A stretch of DNA of 10,029 bases from a bacterium UBP6_UBA1196 (GTDB lineage Bacteria > UBP6 > UBA1177), in the NCBI GenBank assembly GCA_002310035.1, contig DBYC01000005.1, forward strand, positions 1 to 10,029, read 5' to 3'. The notes beneath the pieces were generated by a model. The model was not told where the DNA came from. It ran no database searches and saw nothing but the letters and a program-made list of their open reading frames with translations. The first letter of the stretch is position 1. Each line of letters opens with the position of its first letter. Positions 6,352-10,029 of this stretch are shown here, in pieces. The position numbers and the translations under genes were made by a program.

Positions 6352-7930
6352 GAATTTGCTGTTTTAGTGATCCGATTAAATGAGCGACTTCTTCGCGGTA
6401 ATCTTCCACAAGAACGATTTCCTTGCCGTCACATTCGACGACATTGTCCCCTACTTCATCGAAAAATGCTTCGTTTATGCTGTCGGCACATATTTCAGGC
6501 ATGCCGTGATGCTTTGCGATTATTCCGGCAACCGATCTGCCGTCAAGCAGAGCTTTCAGAATTTCAAGCTGTGTCGCATCCAGCGGAATTTCCGGCGATT
6601 TCTGCAAATTTTCTTCGTGCGGGATCTCTGTTTTTTCTGTTAAAACTTCATCGGCAGTTTCAGTTTTTTCTTCTTCGGTAAGGAGCGAGTCGCATGTTTT
6701 GACGGCATCGCTTCTGATTTTGTTCAAATTAGAGAAATCAATTGAAACTTTTACTTTTTTGGCCTCTTCTTTCGCCAGTCTGTCAGCTTCGATAAAGGAA
6801 TTTATCAGAGGAACGGCCCATTTTTCATCCTGTTTTTCCTGAAGTTCCCGACCGGTTTTCAGGTAAACCCTGAGCAGTCTGTCGGCACACCGCATAAATT
6901 CTGAAAAGGCTTCCGTTCCGGCAACAGTTTTTCTGTAACTTGCAAGATACCAGCTTTCACTATCGGGATCGTAACTGAAGATCCTGCACTCGTTCAAAGC
7001 ATGATCCGCTGATCTTTCCTGGTTTTTCGGATAATACAAAGTGCCGTTCAGCGGATAGAACGAGCGTTTTCCGAATGTCCCGAAACATTTGTCAAACAAA
7101 TTTCTGCCGTTTAGCAAGGCATGATCAGCGGCAAATTTCCACGCTCCGGCAAAATAATCCATTCCCTCTTTTCCTAGTTTTTTTACTACCGAAGAAGAAA
7201 AATATTTTTTCCCGGCAACTGCGCACATAGCCTCGAATATTTCTCGGTTTTCATATTTTTCAGGCTCTTTCAGAACCGTTATCACATGATCCCGCTTCAG
7301 ATCTTCCGGGTCTGCGTAACAAAGAAGCCTCTCTTTTTCCATTCCGTTCACGACGGCGAATTCAAAAATCCACTGCCTGATAAAACGCTGCATCAACATA
7401 CTGTGAGCAGTTTCTCCGGCATATTTTTTTTCAAATTCAAGCAGTTTTTCTATGCTTTCTTCCGGCGACTGCACACCGATCCCGTTTAAAAGTTCAAAAA
7501 TATAGATGTATGCGAACGCGTCGGCGTTTTTTTCATACTCCCCTTTTCTGATCCTGCTCCTCCATGTGAAGTATCCGCGGAGCTGTTTATTGCTTAGATC
7601 CTGATAAGAAGGTGCATAGAGGCGCACTTCCTCATTCCATGGAAGATCGTCCTCCTCGTAATCCTCCATGAATTTAGCCTGGACATAAAAGATCCTGGCC
7701 TTGCGGAGAGTAAAATCGTAAATATTTGTCATGTTTCCCGAGGCAAGCAGACGCATCTGCCTGATTTTTTCGGGGATCTCTTTTTCCAGCCTGCTGAAAT
7801 CAATTCTAGTGTCGTGATACGGCACATACTGTCTGAGATCCACACTGTCCAGAACAAAAGTGAAATCATCAAGTGCTTCGTTTTTTTTATTTTTTTCTTC
7901 CGGTTTTTTATCGGTTTCCGCAGGGTGCAT
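6329..7930 (-). CDS. TerB_N/TerB_C domain protein (tellurite-resistance-like)
   Basis: A 533-residue soluble protein with no signal peptide or membrane segment. The N-terminus (1-20) is Lys/Glu-rich and probably disordered. Residues about 60-260 match a TerB_N domain, with QLRGYFTWRSRIRKG (116-130) and YIYIFELLNGIGV (141-153) as hallmarks. Residues about 395-520 match TerB_C: LNKIRSDAVKTCDSLL (402-417), then MPEICADSINEAFFDEVGD (477-495) and VLVEDYREE. I see no central TerB domain; the middle (260-395) is alpha/beta-looking and unassigned. TerB_N and TerB_C are uncharacterised domains found with TerB-type metal-binding domains in stress and defence-associated ter loci; biochemical function is not established. 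It starts 6 bp after the btuF stop with no clear Shine-Dalgarno, so it may rely on reinitiation. No other ter genes are in the window. Domain call good, role unknown. Confidence 0.75.
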   Translation of the reverse strand: MHPAETDKKPEEKNKKNEALDDFTFVLDSVDLRQYVPYHDTRIDFSRLEKEIPEKIRQMRLLASGNMTNIYDFTLRKARIFYVQAKFMEDYEEDDLPWNEEVRLYAPSYQDLSNKQLRGYFTWRSRIRKGEYEKNADAFAYIYIFELLNGIGVQSPEESIEKLLEFEKKYAGETAHSMLMQRFIRQWIFEFAVVNGMEKERLLCYADPEDLKRDHVITVLKEPEKYENREIFEAMCAVAGKKYFSSSVVKKLGKEGMDYFAGAWKFAADHALLNGRNLFDKCFGTFGKRSFYPLNGTLYYPKNQERSADHALNECRIFSYDPDSESWYLASYRKTVAGTEAFSEFMRCADRLLRVYLKTGRELQEKQDEKWAVPLINSFIEADRLAKEEAKKVKVSIDFSNLNKIRSDAVKTCDSLLTEEEKTETADEVLTEKTEIPHEENLQKSPEIPLDATQLEILKALLDGRSVAGIIAKHHGMPEICADSINEAFFDEVGDNVVECDGKEIVLVEDYREEVAHLIGSLKQQILDKSTLF

Positions 7931-7936
7931 TTTTTT

Positions 7937-8794
7937 CTATTCTGCCAAAATTTTTCTTATTTCCTCAATAATTTTAACAAAACGAGGTCCCGGCAAACTC
8001 CAGAAATCCTCGGTTTTGATGAAAACCCTGCCGTTTTTTACGGCGTTTATATCGAGGTTTGACCAGCTTTTTTTGATAAATTCAAGCTTTTCCGGTGTAA
8101 GGTCAGGAGCTGTGACTATGTCTATAACGATATCAGGATCGAGCGCAAGAATTCCTTCAAGCTGGATTTTAGGATAAGCCATATTTCCGTCATAAGCATT
8201 TTGCGCACCGGTCAAGACTATGATTTCATTGAGAAAATTGTCATTTCCTACAGCATATGCGTCTTTTATTGAATTGCTTTCATAATCGCGTCCGACAAGA
8301 ATGAGTATCTTCTTTTTTTCTCCCTCTTTTTCGGATTTTTTAAGATAAGGCTCGAATTTAGCTTTTAAATTTTTCCCCTTCTCCCCGATTTTACAATGCT
8401 TTGCCACTACATCTATCGAATCGACGAAACCCTGAATGCTCGACTGTTCAAGAACAACTGTATTCATTCCGGCAGCTTCCATTTTTGCCGCAAGCCCGCT
8501 GTATGCGCTGAGAACAAAAACTACATCAGGTCGAAGAGCGATCACCGCTTCGCTGCTTATTGAAAAAGCTTTTCCGATTTTTGCTTTGCTTTTAACTTCA
8601 TCCGGATAACGGCAGTTTTCTGTGACGCCGATAACATTTTCACCAAGCCCGAGTTCAAAAAGCGTCTCTGTTATACTGGGAGCCGTGCTGACGATCCTTT
8701 TGCACGGAACTTCACTTTCTTCTTTCGGCTTGGCAGGCTGACTGCACGCGGCAAAAATAAAAACAAGTAGCAAAAAAGAGATTTTTCTAATCAT
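7937..8794 (-). CDS. btuF: Cobalamin-type ABC transporter substrate-binding lipoprotein
   Basis: A 285-residue periplasmic binding protein of the BtuF/FecB class (Peripla_BP_2), which captures cobalamin or a related chelate for an inner-membrane BtuCD-type importer. The signal peptide ends in FAAC with lipid attachment at Cys17, so it is tethered rather than freely periplasmic as in E. coli. Family signatures: RIVSTAPSITETLFELGLG, then 'VIGVTENCRYPDEVKSKAKIG', then EAVIALRPDVVF, and near the C-terminus NAVKNGRVFIK. The 'VT..C.YP' form is typical of the cobalamin-binding branch rather than ferric siderophore binders, but ligands in this family are hard to call. The ATG overlaps the tenI stop (ATGA, 8794-8791) and has GGAG at 8804-8801. 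No btuC or btuD lies beside it. The riboswitch-controlled btuB nearby supports a B12 role. Confidence 0.8.
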   Translation of the reverse strand: MIRKISFLLLVFIFAACSQPAKPKEESEVPCKRIVSTAPSITETLFELGLGENVIGVTENCRYPDEVKSKAKIGKAFSISSEAVIALRPDVVFVLSAYSGLAAKMEAAGMNTVVLEQSSIQGFVDSIDVVAKHCKIGEKGKNLKAKFEPYLKKSEKEGEKKKILILVGRDYESNSIKDAYAVGNDNFLNEIIVLTGAQNAYDGNMAYPKIQLEGILALDPDIVIDIVTAPDLTPEKLEFIKKSWSNLDINAVKNGRVFIKTEDFWSLPGPRFVKIIEEIRKILAE

Positions 8795-9366
8795 TTCCAG
8801 CTCCAGTTATCACCTTTCATAAAACCGCTCATAATGCAGGCGCCGGCAGCACCGGCTTCTATCACGGAATCTATATTTTGTTTATCGATCCCTCCTATCG
8901 CGTAAACCGGAATTTTCACCGCTTTGCAAACTTTTTTTAAAGCGTCAAGTCCTCTCGGTTCGAGTCCTTTTTTGCAATCCGTCACAAAAACATGCCCGAA
9001 AGTGATGTATGACGCGCCTGCTTTTTCAGCCATGAGAGCATCTTCAACGGAATGACACGAAACGCCGATTTTTCTGAAAAAGCTCTTTTTTTCGCCGCTC
9101 AAGCTTTGGAAAACAGTGAGCGGAAGATGGATCGATTTTACAGAGAGCTCGATCGCAGCATCGACATAAGTATGCAGGATCGCTTCAATTTTGTGTTTCT
9201 CACAAATTTCAACCAGTTTTTTGGCCAGATCAGAATATTCACTTTCAGAAAGATCCTTTTCGCGCAGAATTATTGCATTTACTCCGCTCGCAGTGATTTT
9301 TTCAATTCTCTCAAAAAAATCATCTTCGCAGAGATGTCTGTTTGTGACGCAGATTATGTCGGTCAT
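8791..9366 (-). CDS. tenI: Thiazole tautomerase (TenI-type ThiE paralogue)
   Basis: A 191-residue TIM-barrel protein of the ThiE/TenI superfamily. It resembles Bacillus TenI more than ThiE: YITFGHVFVTDCKKGLEPRG (120-139) carries the TenI catalytic-type His (His125 in FGHVF) where ThiE has a GPIF-TPTK-like segment. KIGVSCHSVEDA and the ThiE phosphate-loop region IPVYAIGGI are also present. TenI aromatises the thiazole carboxylate phosphate in thiamine synthesis and does not couple thiazole to pyrimidine. The start is placed at ATG 9366, with GGAGGA 4 nt upstream; an in-frame GTG at 9387 would add seven residues but lacks a good Shine-Dalgarno. No other thiamine gene is visible. The gene heads the minus-strand run and overlaps btuF by 4 bp. 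It could still be annotated simply as thiE. Confidence 0.75.
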   Translation of the reverse strand: MTDIICVTNRHLCEDDFFERIEKITASGVNAIILREKDLSESEYSDLAKKLVEICEKHKIEAILHTYVDAAIELSVKSIHLPLTVFQSLSGEKKSFFRKIGVSCHSVEDALMAEKAGASYITFGHVFVTDCKKGLEPRGLDALKKVCKAVKIPVYAIGGIDKQNIDSVIEAGAAGACIMSGFMKGDNWSWK

Positions 9367-9370
9367 CGGC

Positions 9371-9376
9371 TCCTCC
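9371..9376 (-). promoter_or_regulatory. Shine-Dalgarno deciding the tenI start
   Basis: GGAGGA on the minus strand lies 4 nt before the ATG at 9366. It favours that codon over the in-frame GTG at 9387, which would place this site inside the coding sequence. Confidence 0.75.
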
Positions 9377-9392
9377 GTTTCAAACACAGGCG

Positions 9393-9421
9393 AGAATTGT
9401 GATATTTGCAGTAAAAGTCAA
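9393..9421 (-). promoter_or_regulatory. Candidate promoter for tenI and downstream genes
   Basis: On the minus strand TTGACT (9421-9416) is followed after 17 bp by AATTCT (9398-9393), a weak -10. The predicted start near 9387 gives a leader of about 20 nt to the ATG at 9366. A start there would leave the GTG at 9387 without a ribosome binding site, again favouring the shorter protein. Confidence 0.35.
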
Positions 9422-9480
9422 AATTATTTACTTCAAGATTGGACCAAACGATGTGATTTTCTTAATGATGAAATTTTTTG

Positions 9481-9508
9481 TTGATATATATTAGAAAATT
9501 AATATTCT
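9481..9508 (+). promoter_or_regulatory. Candidate promoter for the RhuM-family gene
   Basis: TTGATA (9481-9486) is followed after 16 bp by TATTCT (9503-9508), with an expected start near 9515 and a leader of about 27 nt. The surrounding stretch (9410-9540) is clearly more AT-rich than the rest of the window, so chance matches are likely. Nothing else was recognised in this intergenic region. Confidence 0.35.
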
Positions 9509-9541
9509 TAATTTGTTAAAACTGTTCGATTGGATAATGAT

Positions 9542-10029
9542 ATGCAAAACAACACAACTAATCAATTTGATTTTAGAGAAAACGAAATAGTTTTGTATCA
9601 GCCGAATGATACCATCCATTTGGAAGTCAGAATGGCAGAAGAAACTGTCTGGCTCACGCAGGCTCAACTCGTCGAACTTTATCAAAGCAGTAAGGCAAAT
9701 ATCAGCGAGCATATCAGGCACATTTTTGATGAAGGCGAACTTGATGAAAATTCAGTTGTTCGGAATTTCCGAATAACTGCGGCAGACGGAAAATCATACA
9801 ACACAAAATTTTACAATCTCGATATGATTATTTCGCTCGGCTACCGCGTGAAATCAATGATTGCAACACAGTTCCGCCGCTGGGCAAACCGCGTGTTGAA
9901 AGACTATCTTCTTAAAGGTTATTCCATAAACCAAAGGTTTGAGCGTTTGGAAAATCGGGTGAGCAAAACAGAAGAAAAAATAGATTTTTTTGTCCGCACG
10001 GCCTTGCCGCCAGTGGAAGGTGTTTTCTT
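9542..10029 (+). CDS. RhuM-family (virulence RhuM) protein, 3' end missing
   Basis: 162 codons from an ATG at 9542 to the window edge, open throughout. The translation matches the RhuM family: ETVWLTQAQLVELYQSSKAN (about residues 35-54) looks like a helix-turn-helix, followed by ISEHIRHIFDEGELDENSV, then TKFYNLDMIISLGYRVKS, then an Arg/Trp-rich helix and the YLLKGYSINQRFERLE segment leading to a short coiled coil. The hallmark FFVRTALPPVEGVF is at the very end. RhuM was named in a Salmonella pathogenicity island; its molecular function is unknown, and homologues often sit beside type I restriction-modification genes. The Shine-Dalgarno is weak (GGAT). An ATG at 9538 is out of frame. The full protein should be about 300 residues or more. 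Confidence 0.8.
   Translation, partial: MQNNTTNQFDFRENEIVLYQPNDTIHLEVRMAEETVWLTQAQLVELYQSSKANISEHIRHIFDEGELDENSVVRNFRITAADGKSYNTKFYNLDMIISLGYRVKSMIATQFRRWANRVLKDYLLKGYSINQRFERLENRVSKTEEKIDFFVRTALPPVEGVF

Noticed and set aside
6301..6681. Plus-strand frames antisense to the end of the TerB-like gene and the fabD promoter
   Set aside because: They lack Shine-Dalgarno sites and recognisable motifs, while the minus strand encodes a conserved TerB_C domain there.
9367..9387. Longer tenI starting at GTG 9387
   Set aside because: It would place the strong GGAGGA inside the coding sequence, and the candidate transcription start is at about the same position.
9513..9538. Promoter TTGTTA/GATAAT just before the RhuM-family gene
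   Set aside because: The spacer is only 14 bp and the -10 abuts the start codon; the pair at 9481-9508 is better placed.
9491..9721. Minus-strand frame of 76 codons at the right end
   Set aside because: It is antisense to the RhuM-family gene and its AT-rich leader; the plus-strand product has clear family motifs and this one has none.

Overview
The window looks like chromosomal DNA of a diderm (Gram-negative type) bacterium. It encodes two lipoproteins with clear lipoboxes, a TonB-dependent outer-membrane receptor, a cobalamin riboswitch and a type II fatty-acid-synthesis cluster. Base composition is moderate to AT-leaning. Genes are tightly packed, with two ATGA stop/start overlaps and several gaps under 10 bp. 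The long Asp/Glu/Ser/Pro tract behind a lipoprotein cysteine recalls lipoproteins common in uncultivated deltaproteobacteria-like lineages. The sequence alone does not fix the taxon.

Layout. At the left edge (minus strand) is the first third of a hundred codons of a HutH-like aromatic amino acid ammonia-lyase, directly downstream of a lipoprotein with an acidic stalk and a probable beta-propeller (108-1463). Positions 1464-1699 form a divergent control region, with a good minus-strand promoter for the lipoprotein and a plus-strand promoter plus cobalamin riboswitch for btuB. btuB (1700-3862, TTG start) encodes a TonB-dependent receptor and carries a 73-bp palindromic repeat in the linker before its TonB box. 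It converges, with a 1-bp gap, on a minus-strand run read right to left: tenI (thiazole tautomerase type), btuF (cobalamin-type binding lipoprotein), a TerB_N/TerB_C protein, fabD, acpP and fabF (9366 down to 3864). A near-consensus promoter with a perfect -35 lies at the end of the TerB-like gene, so the fab genes may be transcribed both from tenI and on their own. After an AT-rich divergent intergenic region, a RhuM-family gene starts at 9542 on the plus strand and runs off the window.

How the parts fit. BtuB (outer membrane) and BtuF (periplasmic face) are two parts of one cobalamin import route, though BtuC/BtuD are not here. The propeller lipoprotein divergent from btuB could be a surface partner of the receptor, analogous to BtuG of Bacteroidetes; this is a hypothesis. 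FabD, ACP and FabF load malonate onto ACP and elongate acyl chains. The TerB-like protein between transport and lipid genes is the least expected member. The RhuM gene at the right edge suggests accessory or defence-type DNA begins there. No rRNA, tRNA, CRISPR array, transposase or convincing intrinsic terminator was seen.
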